The notes beneath the pieces are model-generated. The model made no database searches. It saw only the letters and a list, made by a program, of their open reading frames with translations, and was not told where the DNA came from. A stretch of DNA of 46,142 nt from Clostridium folliculivorans (lineage in GTDB: Bacteria; Bacillota; Clostridia; Clostridiales; Clostridiaceae). Below are positions 32,123 to 40,381 of the stretch, one piece after another. Position 1 is the stretch's first letter; each line of letters starts with the position of its first letter. The stretch is from NCBI RefSeq assembly GCF_024341905.1, contig NZ_BQXY01000016.1, positions 1 to 46,142 of the forward strand, read 5' to 3'. Made by a program: the position numbers and the translations under genes.

Positions 32123-33232
32123 TTGGTAAAAAAACTTTTTAGACTTACTTTTACTATAATTGGATTAGTAGTTGGATATTTTATAGCAGATGGGCTTATA
32201 AGAACTAATTATATAGCAAATAATTTTTCTTCTATAAAAATGCCGGTAGTGGCTTTAATTTTCTATTCTTTATTTATTATTATTTTCGGACTTATACTTT
32301 TTATTGTTTCTCCACTTTTGTATCGAGGTATATCAAAGTTAATAGATGCTATAGAAAGCAGTATGCAGAAACTAACTGCCAGCGAAATATTATTTGGTGC
32401 ATTAGGTGCGATAATATCACTAATAATAGCATCATTATTTATGCTACCACTTAATGGAGTGTTAAATAAGATACATGAGATATTAGCTCAAGTAGTGTTC
32501 ATTGTAGTTAACCTTGTTGCTTTGGTAATTGGAGTAGATATTTCTGTTAAAAGAAGAGATGATATAATAGCTTTATTTGACGGATTAAAAAGAAGTTCAG
32601 GCAAAGACAAAAAGAATAAACACGGAATTAAAGCATATCCAAAAGTTTTAGATACGTCAGTTATAATTGATGGAAGAATATTTGATATATGCCAAACGGC
32701 ATTTGTTGAAGGACCTCTTGTTATTCCAAGCTTTGTTCTTGATGAATTAAGACATATATCAGACTCATCGGATTCTTTGAAAAGAAATAGAGGAAGAAGA
32801 GGACTAGATATACTTAATAAGATCCAAAAAGAGTTGAGTATAGAGGTTCAGATTTGGGAAGGTGATTTTCCAGATATTCAGGAAGTGGATTCTAAGCTTT
32901 TAAAGCTTGCGCAAACCTTAAGTGGAAAAGTTGTAACTAATGATTATAACTTAAACAAAGTAGCAGAATTCCAAGGTGTACCAGTTCTTAATATAAATGA
33001 ATTGGCTAATGCTATAAAGCCGGTAGTACTTCCAGGCGAAGACATGACCATAACAATTGTTAAAGATGGTAAGGAATCAGGTCAAGGTGTTGCATATCTT
33101 GACGATGGTACAATGATAGTTGTTGAAGGCGGAAGAAAGTTTATTGGAGAGAATATTGATGTTACAGTTACTTCAGTACTCCAAACTGCTGCAGGAAGAA
33201 TGATATTTGCTAAACAAAAAGAAGTAGTTTAA
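32123..33232 (+). CDS. PIN/TRAM-domain membrane protein (YacL-like)
   Basis: The 369-residue protein has about four N-terminal membrane helices (1-145), a PIN nuclease-like domain (about 170-300) starting PKVLDTSVIIDGRIFDI with acidic residues in DELRHISDS, DSKLLKLA and TNDYNLN, and a C-terminal TRAM domain (310-365, KDGKESGQGVAYLDDGTMIVVEGG). This is the YacL family; the PIN domain suggests RNase activity at the membrane, but a substrate is not known to me. The start is TTG, 9 bases after AGGAGG. ispD follows 13 bases after the stop, as in B. subtilis. Confidence 0.92.
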   Translation: MVKKLFRLTFTIIGLVVGYFIADGLIRTNYIANNFSSIKMPVVALIFYSLFIIIFGLILFIVSPLLYRGISKLIDAIESSMQKLTASEILFGALGAIISLIIASLFMLPLNGVLNKIHEILAQVVFIVVNLVALVIGVDISVKRRDDIIALFDGLKRSSGKDKKNKHGIKAYPKVLDTSVIIDGRIFDICQTAFVEGPLVIPSFVLDELRHISDSSDSLKRNRGRRGLDILNKIQKELSIEVQIWEGDFPDIQEVDSKLLKLAQTLSGKVVTNDYNLNKVAEFQGVPVLNINELANAIKPVVLPGEDMTITIVKDGKESGQGVAYLDDGTMIVVEGGRKFIGENIDVTVTSVLQTAAGRMIFAKQKEVV

Positions 33233-33245
33233 AGGGGTTATTATT

Positions 33246-33929
33246 ATGTCGAAGGCTTGTGCAATCATTGTGGCTGGCGGCAAGGGCAAGAGGATGGAAA
33301 CTAATATAGCTAAGCAATATATAAATATTGGAGGAAAACCGATATTATATTACGCAATTAAAGCCTTTGTAGATTGTAGTTCTATAGATGAAGTAGTATT
33401 GGTAACACAAAAGGATGAAATGCAATATTGTAAGAGTGAAATAATCGAAAAGTTTAATCTGCCTGTGAAAAAAATTGTTGAAGCAGGAGCAGAAAGACAG
33501 GATTCCGTATATAATGGATTAAAATCAATACAAGATTGCGATATAGTATTAATTCATGATGCTGCTAGACCATTTGTTACTAGAGATATAATTGAAAGTG
33601 GTATAACATATGCTAAAGAGTTTGGGGGAGCAGCTCCAGGAGTTACACCTAAAGATACTATTAAGATTAAGGGTGATGATGGATTTTCTTTATCAACACC
33701 AAATAGAAGTACATTATTTGCAGTACAGACACCACAATGCTTTAGGTATGATGAAATAAGACGATGCCATGAAAAAATAAAAAGTAATAATATATCGGTA
33801 ACTGATGATACTATGGCTTTTGAGCTATTTCATAGCAAAGTGTTTTTATATGAAGGTGACTATAAAAATATAAAGATAACTACACAAGAAGATTTGATTC
33901 TAGCAGAAAGCTTTGTAAAAGAAGCATAA
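33246..33929 (+). CDS. ispD: 2-C-methyl-D-erythritol 4-phosphate cytidylyltransferase
   Basis: IspD transfers CMP to methylerythritol phosphate in the non-mevalonate isoprenoid pathway. The 227-residue protein has the nucleotidyltransferase start IIVAGGKGKRM, the conserved IHDAARPFV, PVKKIVEAGAERQDSV, TPKDTIK and QTPQCFRYD. GGGG lies 8 bases upstream. It is co-transcribed with yacL; ispF is not next to it. Confidence 0.95.
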   Translation: MSKACAIIVAGGKGKRMETNIAKQYINIGGKPILYYAIKAFVDCSSIDEVVLVTQKDEMQYCKSEIIEKFNLPVKKIVEAGAERQDSVYNGLKSIQDCDIVLIHDAARPFVTRDIIESGITYAKEFGGAAPGVTPKDTIKIKGDDGFSLSTPNRSTLFAVQTPQCFRYDEIRRCHEKIKSNNISVTDDTMAFELFHSKVFLYEGDYKNIKITTQEDLILAESFVKEA

Positions 33930-33981
33930 ATGTTCAATCAATAAAAATATATTAGAAGAAGTTAAAGAAAGTTTTCATATA

Positions 33982-34010
33982 TTGACACGCTTTTTTTAAA
34001 AAGTTATAAT
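33982..34010 (+). promoter_or_regulatory. Promoter of the proS T-box leader
   Basis: TTGACA (33982-33987) and TATAAT (34005-34010) are perfect consensus hexamers with 17-base spacing. Transcription would begin near 34017, just before the T-box. Confidence 0.93.
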
Positions 34011-34029
34011 AAATTAATCAAATTTAATA

Positions 34030-34227
34030 TTGAAAAGCATTGAAGAAGAATAGTAAGAGCAACCTTACAGAGAGAGAATCCATGGCTGAAAGATTTTCGC
34101 CTGCTTTGAACCTGCTTCCGAGTTGTAGGTAAAAACTATCGGTCTAATACCGTTATTATTAGTTGAGTACAAATTTAGGTGGTACCGCGATATAAGTTCG
34201 CCCTAAGCATAGGGTGGACTTTTTTTA
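34030..34227 (+). promoter_or_regulatory. T-box riboswitch, proline specifier, before proS
   Basis: The leader has the conserved AGGTGGTACCGCG (34177-34189) of T-box RNAs, a stem I with the specifier GAACCTGC giving Pro codon CCT (34111-34113), and a terminator stem (34194-34205 with 34210-34221) followed by T residues to 34227. Uncharged tRNA-Pro pairs with the specifier and stabilises the antiterminator, so proS is made when proline charging falls. The 5' limit is approximate. Confidence 0.93.
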
Positions 34228-34345
34228 TTCTTTTTTAAAATGCAACTGTGTAAAAGTCGCACATGAAAGTTGTATTAGTGTTTTTTTATTTAAATTGAAA
34301 GTATGTAATTTTATAATTGCTTTAAAGATAGAGGAGGATACGCAA

Positions 34346-36058
34346 ATGAAAATGTCAAACATGTTAGTTTCTACACTAAGGGAAGTACCTGCAGAAGCTG
34401 AAATAGATAGCCATAAGCTTATGTTAAGAGCAGGTATGATGAGAAAGATGGCATCGGGTATATACAATTATATGCCACTCGGACTTAAAGTACTAAAAAA
34501 AATAGAAGATGTTGTTAGAGAAGAAATGGATAATGCAGGAGCACAAGAGTTTTTAGCTTCAGCCATGATTCCTGCAGAATTATGGAAAGAATCAGGAAGA
34601 TGGGATGCTTATGGCGCAGAGATGTTTAGACTTAAAGATAGGAACGAAAGAGATTTTTGTCTTGGGCCAACTCATGAAGAAGTATTCACAGATATAGCTA
34701 GAAATGAAATAAAATCATATAAACAATTACCAGTAAATCTTTATCAAATACAAACTAAGTACAGAGATGAAAGAAGACCAAGATTTGGCGTAATGAGATC
34801 TAGAGAATTCATTATGAAAGATGCTTACAGTTTTGATAAAGATGAAGCAGGTCTTGATATATCTTACAATAAGATGAATAAGGCTTATGTGAACATATTT
34901 AATAGATGTGGATTAGATGCAAAATGCGTTGAAGCAGACTCAGGTGCTATTGGAGGATCAAACTCAGCAGAATTTATGGTTAAATCTGAAGTTGGTGAGG
35001 ACGATATTGTTTTCTGTAGTTCTTGCGATTATGCAGCTAATATTGAAAAGGCAGCACCAACTCCTGAACTAGCAGAAGTTGAAGAATTAAAGGCGCTTAA
35101 TAAAATAGAAACTCCAAATACTAGAACAATAGAAGAACTGATAAAATTCTTTAATACTACAGAAAAGAAGTTTGCTAAAACTCTTATATTCAATGCAGAT
35201 GGCAAGATAGTTGCAGTTATGGTAAGAGGAGATAGAGAAGTAAACGAAACAAAGGTTGCAAATGCTTTAGGTGGGGTTACTAACTTAGAGATGGCAGACA
35301 ATGAATCTGTTGCGAAAGCAACTGGTGCACAAGTTGGCTTTGCTGGGCCAATAGGTATCAAAGTTGAAGCTTTATTAGTTGATGTTGAAGTAGCAAAGAT
35401 GTATAACTTTATAGTTGGAGCTAACGAAACTGGCTACCATATAGAGAATGTAAACTATGGAAGAGACTTTGAAGGCACTGTTGGAGACTTTAGAAACATA
35501 ACTGAGGGAGAAAAATGTCCACACTGTGGAGGGACAATTACTATATCTAGAGGAACTGAAGTAGGACATATATTTAAACTTGGAACAAAATATTCAGTTT
35601 CTATGAATGCAAACTTTATCGATGAGAATGGAGGACAGAAACCATTTATAATGGGCTGTTATGGTATTGGAATAACAAGAACAATGGCATCTATAATAGA
35701 GCAACATCATGATGAAAATGGTATAGTATGGCCACTTTCTGTAGCACCATACCAAGTAGCAGTAGTGATTGTTAATATAAAGGATGAAGCTCAAGTGAAG
35801 GTAGCTACTGAACTTTATGAATCTCTTAGAAAGAGAGGCATTGATGTAATCCTAGACGATAGAAATGAAAGAGCTGGGGTTAAGTTTAAGGATGCTGACC
35901 TTATGGGAATACCAATGAGAATAACAGTAGGTAAAAAGATTACTGAAAATCAAGTGGAATTTAAGTTAAGAAATTCTGAAGATATTGATGTAATAAATAT
36001 AGATGATGTATATAATACAGTAAAAAAACAGTTTGATGAAGCTGGGTTATATATATAG
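34346..36058 (+). CDS. proS: Prolyl-tRNA synthetase, bacterial type
   Basis: ProS charges tRNA-Pro. The 570-residue protein is the bacterial long form. It has class II motif 1, the motif 2 region RYRDERRPRFGVMRSREFIMKDAYSF, an editing insertion domain (about 225-390) that clears Ala-tRNA-Pro, motif 3 GCYGIGITRTMAS and the C-terminal anticodon-binding domain. The start is the ATG at 34346 after GAGGAGG; the open frame extends upstream into the T-box leader but that part is not coding. It is controlled by the T-box and followed by cysS. Confidence 0.97.
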   Translation: MKMSNMLVSTLREVPAEAEIDSHKLMLRAGMMRKMASGIYNYMPLGLKVLKKIEDVVREEMDNAGAQEFLASAMIPAELWKESGRWDAYGAEMFRLKDRNERDFCLGPTHEEVFTDIARNEIKSYKQLPVNLYQIQTKYRDERRPRFGVMRSREFIMKDAYSFDKDEAGLDISYNKMNKAYVNIFNRCGLDAKCVEADSGAIGGSNSAEFMVKSEVGEDDIVFCSSCDYAANIEKAAPTPELAEVEELKALNKIETPNTRTIEELIKFFNTTEKKFAKTLIFNADGKIVAVMVRGDREVNETKVANALGGVTNLEMADNESVAKATGAQVGFAGPIGIKVEALLVDVEVAKMYNFIVGANETGYHIENVNYGRDFEGTVGDFRNITEGEKCPHCGGTITISRGTEVGHIFKLGTKYSVSMNANFIDENGGQKPFIMGCYGIGITRTMASIIEQHHDENGIVWPLSVAPYQVAVVIVNIKDEAQVKVATELYESLRKRGIDVILDDRNERAGVKFKDADLMGIPMRITVGKKITENQVEFKLRNSEDIDVINIDDVYNTVKKQFDEAGLYI

Positions 36059-36104
36059 GAATATAATAGATATAAAAAATTAATTTACAAAGGGAGGGCT
36101 GTTA

Positions 36105-37505
36105 ATGATGAAGATATATAATACTCTTACAAATAAAAAAGAAGAATTTATCCCCATCGAAAAAAACAGGGTGAGGATGTATGTTTGTGGACCTACTGTA
36201 TATAACTTCTTTCATATAGGTAATGGAAGAACTTTTATAGTATTTGATACAATAAGAAGATATTTTGAGTATAGAGGCTTTGAGGTTAAGTTTGTTCAAA
36301 ACTTTACGGATATTGATGATAAGATGATCAATAAAGCTAATGAAGAAGGAACAACAGTTAAAGAGCTAGGTGATAGATATATAGATGAATACTATCATGA
36401 CGCAGATTCTCTTAATATAGAGAGAGCTACAGTGAATCCTAGGGCAACTGAATATATGGATGAAATAGTAGGCTTTGTAAAAAGTCTTGTCGATAAAGGA
36501 TATGCATATGAGGTTAATGGAGATGTATATTTCTCAACTAAAAAATTTGCCCATTATGGAAAGTTATCCGGGCAGAATATAGAAGACTTACAGGCTGGAG
36601 CAAGAATAAATGTAGATGAAAGAAAGCAAGATCCTATGGACTTTGCAGTATGGAAATCTCAAAAAACAGGTGAGCCAGGTTGGGAAAGTCCGTGGGGCTT
36701 AGGGAGACCAGGTTGGCATATAGAATGTTCTTGCATGGCTAAGGATATACTTGGTGAAACAATAGATATTCATGCAGGTGGATCGGACTTAGTATTCCCA
36801 CATCATGAAAATGAAATAGCTCAAAGTGAGGCTCTTACAGGAAAGCCATTTGCAAACTATTGGATGCATAGTGCTTTTGTAAATATAAACAATCAAAAAA
36901 TGTCTAAATCATTGAATAACTTTTTTACAGCAAGAGAAATATTAGATAGATATGATGCTGATGTAATAAGATTTTTAATGTTATCAGCTCATTATAGACA
37001 ACAGCTTAACTTTAGTGAGGAACTCTTAGAATCTGCTAAGGCGTCAGTAGATAGAATTTATAATGCTATAGCAAACCTAGAAAACTTACTTGAAGAAGTT
37101 AAGGTGGAAGCTGCTACAGATGAAGAAAGAAGTTATTTGACTTCTCTAGGAAAACATAGAGATAAATATATTGAAAGAATGGATGATGATTTTAATACTG
37201 CAGATGCTATTACAGCTATCTTTGATTTAATAAAGGATACTAACACAAATATATCGATAAATTCTTCCAAGGAAGTTATAGTTGAAGCGCTAAAACTTAT
37301 AAGAGAACTAGGTGGACCTTTAGGAATCTTGCAAAAATCAACTAAGGTTTCTCTAGAAGATGAGATAGAACAATTGGTTGAACAAAGACAACAAGCTAGA
37401 AAAGATAGAGATTGGGCATTAGCAGATAAAATTAGAGATGAGCTAAAAGACAGAGGTATTGTTCTTGAGGATACACCTCAAGGAGTAAGATGGAAAAAAA
37501 TCTAG
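36105..37505 (+). CDS. cysS: Cysteinyl-tRNA synthetase
   Basis: CysS charges tRNA-Cys. The 466-residue class I synthetase has CGPTVYN with the first zinc Cys, the HIGN form of the HIGH motif (FFHIGNGRTF), the zinc-binding ECSCMA and HHENEIAQSEA, and KMSKS in NQKMSKSLNNF. GGGAGG lies 9 bases before the first of two adjacent ATG codons. It is 46 bases downstream of proS and probably in the same transcript. A terminator follows. Confidence 0.97.
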   Translation: MMKIYNTLTNKKEEFIPIEKNRVRMYVCGPTVYNFFHIGNGRTFIVFDTIRRYFEYRGFEVKFVQNFTDIDDKMINKANEEGTTVKELGDRYIDEYYHDADSLNIERATVNPRATEYMDEIVGFVKSLVDKGYAYEVNGDVYFSTKKFAHYGKLSGQNIEDLQAGARINVDERKQDPMDFAVWKSQKTGEPGWESPWGLGRPGWHIECSCMAKDILGETIDIHAGGSDLVFPHHENEIAQSEALTGKPFANYWMHSAFVNINNQKMSKSLNNFFTAREILDRYDADVIRFLMLSAHYRQQLNFSEELLESAKASVDRIYNAIANLENLLEEVKVEAATDEERSYLTSLGKHRDKYIERMDDDFNTADAITAIFDLIKDTNTNISINSSKEVIVEALKLIRELGGPLGILQKSTKVSLEDEIEQLVEQRQQARKDRDWALADKIRDELKDRGIVLEDTPQGVRWKKI

Positions 37506-37533
37506 TATTTTAGTAATCTGTTTTGGATATTTT

Positions 37534-37586
37534 AGACTTGTGGCATTGAAGAGCATAAATGGTGTTTCTTTGCCACGAGTCTTTTT
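37534..37586 (+). terminator. Terminator of proS-cysS
   Basis: AGACTTGTGGCA (37534-37545) pairs with TGCCACGAGTCT (37571-37582), one G-U pair, followed by TTTTT. The loop is 25 bases. Confidence 0.85.
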
Positions 37587-37644
37587 ACTGTATAGGAAAC
37601 TATAAAACTTTCCAACTAGCTAAACCTAGATATTTCAATAGCTT

Positions 37645-37774
37645 TATAAGTTTTATATTGCTAAACAGTAAAAAATAAAACTTATTCGCCTGCCAGATTT
37701 TCCTCATCTACATTCGGAAAGGCAGATGCGTTAAAAAAGCTCACTGAAGAAGGTAGCTTCAGCGACTTTTTTAC
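37645..37774 (+). promoter_or_regulatory. Structured leader ending in a terminator before proB
   Basis: Three structures lie in tandem: AAGTTTTAT...ATAAAACTT near 37649-37682; a stable GC-richer hairpin at 37687-37730 (CGC-CTGCC and TTTCC pairing with GGAAA and GGCAG-AT-GCG); and a terminator-like hairpin CTGAAG...CTTCAG near 37745-37762 with a run of T residues (37767-37772). The last ends about 60 bases before proB. It could be an attenuator, a read-through guard or a dispersed repeat. No match to a known riboswitch or T-box core is seen. Confidence 0.5.
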
Positions 37775-37833
37775 TGTACATGAAAGTATTTGAATTTAGT
37801 AATAAGCAATAAGTAATGAAGGGGGAAACAAGG

Positions 37834-38946
37834 TTGAGAAATCTAGAAAACATAAAAAAGGTAGTAATAAAAGTAGGAACATCAACACTTACTTATGCAA
37901 ATGGAAATCTTAATTTAGTTAAGATGGAGAATATAGTTAGGCAAATAGCGGATTTACATAACAGAGGTCTTGAAGTTATATTGGTTACTTCTGGTGCTAT
38001 TGGAACAGGGGCTAGTGCTTTGGGGTATAAGGAAAGACCAAAAACTATACCAGAAAAGCAAGCATGTGCTGCTGTGGGGCAGGTAACTCTTATTCATATG
38101 TATCAGAAACTTTTTTCAGAATATAATAAGGTTTCGGCGCAGATTCTTATGACTAGAGAAGACATAAGAGATAGAAAAAGATATCTAAATGGAAGAAACA
38201 CCTTCTTTACTTTACTAGATATAGGGGCTATACCAATAGTTAATGAAAATGACGCCCTTGTGGTAGATGAAATAAAGTTTGGTGATAATGACAGTCTGTC
38301 AGCTATGGTGGCTTCATTTGTAGATGCAGATCTGCTAATTATACTTTCAGACATAGAGGGTCTATATGACAGTAATCCAAAAGATAATAAAGATGCTAAA
38401 ATTATAGATTATGTTGAGACTATAACTAAAGAGATTGAAGGTTATGCAGGTGGTGCAGGATCAAAGCTTGGTACAGGTGGAATGATAACAAAACTTCATG
38501 CGGCTAAGATTTGCTGCTCATCTGGCGTATCAATGATAATATGTAATGGAGCATCAAACGACAGCATAATAAGAGCTGTAAATGGTGAAAATGTTGGAAC
38601 TTATTTTCAAGGGAAAGTTAAGCCTATGAGAGGAAGACAGCATTGGTTAGCATACGAGGCAGCACCAAAAGCTAGTATAGTAGTTGACTTAGGTGCTGAA
38701 AAGGCGCTAAGAAACCATAAAAGTCTTTTGCCAAAAGGGATAGTATCTATTGAAGGTAAATTCGATGAAGGAGATGTGGTAAGTATACTAGGCATAGACG
38801 GGAACAGGATAGGGCATGGTATATCTAGCTATAACTCAAAAGATTTAAGTTCTATAATTGGTGTAGAAACAAAAAAGATAGAAGAACTACTAGGTTACAA
38901 GCATTATGATGAAATCATTCATATAAATAATATGGTTATATTCTAA
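37834..38946 (+). CDS. proB: Glutamate 5-kinase
   Basis: ProB phosphorylates glutamate in the first step of proline synthesis. The 370-residue protein has the amino-acid-kinase start VVIKVGTSTL, VTSGAIGTG, NENDALVVDEIKFGDNDSLSAMVA and a C-terminal PUA domain (about 275-360), as in full-length ProB. The start is TTG at 37834, 8 bases after GGGGG; an ATG at 37816 lies upstream of that site. proA follows after 20 bases. Confidence 0.95.
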   Translation: MRNLENIKKVVIKVGTSTLTYANGNLNLVKMENIVRQIADLHNRGLEVILVTSGAIGTGASALGYKERPKTIPEKQACAAVGQVTLIHMYQKLFSEYNKVSAQILMTREDIRDRKRYLNGRNTFFTLLDIGAIPIVNENDALVVDEIKFGDNDSLSAMVASFVDADLLIILSDIEGLYDSNPKDNKDAKIIDYVETITKEIEGYAGGAGSKLGTGGMITKLHAAKICCSSGVSMIICNGASNDSIIRAVNGENVGTYFQGKVKPMRGRQHWLAYEAAPKASIVVDLGAEKALRNHKSLLPKGIVSIEGKFDEGDVVSILGIDGNRIGHGISSYNSKDLSSIIGVETKKIEELLGYKHYDEIIHINNMVIF

Positions 38947-38966
38947 AAATTGGGGAGGTAATAAAG

Positions 38967-40220
38967 ATGGATTATAAAGCATATATGATGCAAAAAGGAC
39001 TACTAGCAAAAGCAGCTTCAAGACGTATGGCGAGTGTTACGACAGAAGTTAAGAATAAAGCTCTTTTAAACATAGCAAAAGCTATTAGAGAGAATACAAA
39101 TGCAATAATATCAGAGAATGCTAAGGATATAGAAAATGGCAAAAAGAAAGGTTTATCAAAGGCTATATTAGATAGGCTGTTTCTGGATGAAAAAAGAATA
39201 GAAGTAATGGCTTCAGCTGTGGAACAGGTATCAGGACTTAATGATCCTATAGGAGAAGTTATTGAAGGATTTAAAACTTATAATGAACTTAAAATTTCTA
39301 AAATAAGAGTTCCATTAGGCGTTGTAGGCATAATATACGAAGCGAGACCAAATGTTACCATTGATGCAGCAGCATTATGTATAAAGAGTGGAAATAGTTG
39401 TATACTTAGAGGTGGATCTGAGGCAATAAATTCTAATATAGTCATTTCGGGAATTATATCTAAGGCTGCAACAGAAAGTGGGCTTCCAAATGGAGCTGTA
39501 ACCTTTGTTGATATAACAGATAGAGAAATAGTTGATATAATGCTTAAATTTAATGAATGTATTGATGTTCTTATTCCTAGAGGTGGTGCCAATCTAATAA
39601 GGAAGGTGGTTGAAAATGCCACAGTTCCTGTAATAGAAACTGGAGTCGGTAATTGTCATGTATTTGTAGATGAAAGTGCAGATGTTAAGAAGGCTATTGA
39701 AATTATAGTTAATGCCAAGACTCATAGACCAGGAGTATGTAATGCTATAGAGACTATATTAGTCCATAAGAACATTGCTGAGAATATACTTGGAGAGCTT
39801 AAAAAAGAGCTTGAGGAAAAAAAGGTTCAATTAAGAGGCTGCGAAGAAACTAGAAGCTTTATAGAATGTGAAGATGCTACGGAAGAAGATTGGGCTACTG
39901 AGTATCTTGATCTAATATTAGCAGTTAAGGTTGTTAACCATATTGATGAAGCGTTAGATCATATATATAAATATGGAACCAAGCATTCAGAAGCTATAAT
40001 AACTGAGAACTATACAAATTCTCAAAGATTCTTAAAAGAAGTAGATGCAGCTGCAGTTTATGTGAATGCTTCTACAAGATTTACGGATGGAGGAGAATTT
40101 GGTTTTGGAGCTGAAATAGGTATATCAACTCAAAAGCTTCATGCAAGAGGACCTATGGGATTAAAAGAATTAACTTCGTATAAGTATTTGATTTACGGAG
40201 ATGGACAAATTAGGAAATAA
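38967..40220 (+). CDS. proA: Gamma-glutamyl phosphate reductase
   Basis: ProA reduces gamma-glutamyl phosphate to glutamate semialdehyde, using NADPH. The 417-residue protein is aldehyde-dehydrogenase-like, with GVVGIIYEARPNVT, LRGGSEAINSN, the catalytic region ETGVGNCHVFVDESAD and HRPGVCNAIETILVH with the nucleophilic Cys, and ASTRFTDGGEFGFGAEIGISTQKLHARGP split across family blocks near the end. GGGGAGG lies 8 bases upstream. It forms an operon with proB; proC is not in the window. Confidence 0.96.
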   Translation: MDYKAYMMQKGLLAKAASRRMASVTTEVKNKALLNIAKAIRENTNAIISENAKDIENGKKKGLSKAILDRLFLDEKRIEVMASAVEQVSGLNDPIGEVIEGFKTYNELKISKIRVPLGVVGIIYEARPNVTIDAAALCIKSGNSCILRGGSEAINSNIVISGIISKAATESGLPNGAVTFVDITDREIVDIMLKFNECIDVLIPRGGANLIRKVVENATVPVIETGVGNCHVFVDESADVKKAIEIIVNAKTHRPGVCNAIETILVHKNIAENILGELKKELEEKKVQLRGCEETRSFIECEDATEEDWATEYLDLILAVKVVNHIDEALDHIYKYGTKHSEAIITENYTNSQRFLKEVDAAAVYVNASTRFTDGGEFGFGAEIGISTQKLHARGPMGLKELTSYKYLIYGDGQIRK

Positions 40221-40245
40221 ATTTGAAGAAATTTTTAATTTTACT

Positions 40246-40275
40246 AGAGTAGCTTATGCTACTCTTTAAATTTTT
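40246..40275 (+). terminator. Terminator of proBA
   Basis: AGAGTAGC and GCTACTCT form an 8-bp stem around TTAT, followed by TTAAATTTTT. It lies 26 bases after the proA stop. Confidence 0.75.
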
Positions 40276-40381
40276 ATATAAAAATTCTAAAATATGATTT
40301 AAAATAGAATAAGAATAAAATTTATTAAGAATGAATAGTATGTAGGTTAGATATATATGTACAAGCCATGGAGGTTTTATT

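Noticed and set aside
34214..34345. 44-residue N-terminal extension of ProS
   Set aside because: It starts in the terminator of the T-box and lacks a ribosome binding site; GAGGAGG before 34346 and family length point to the later start.
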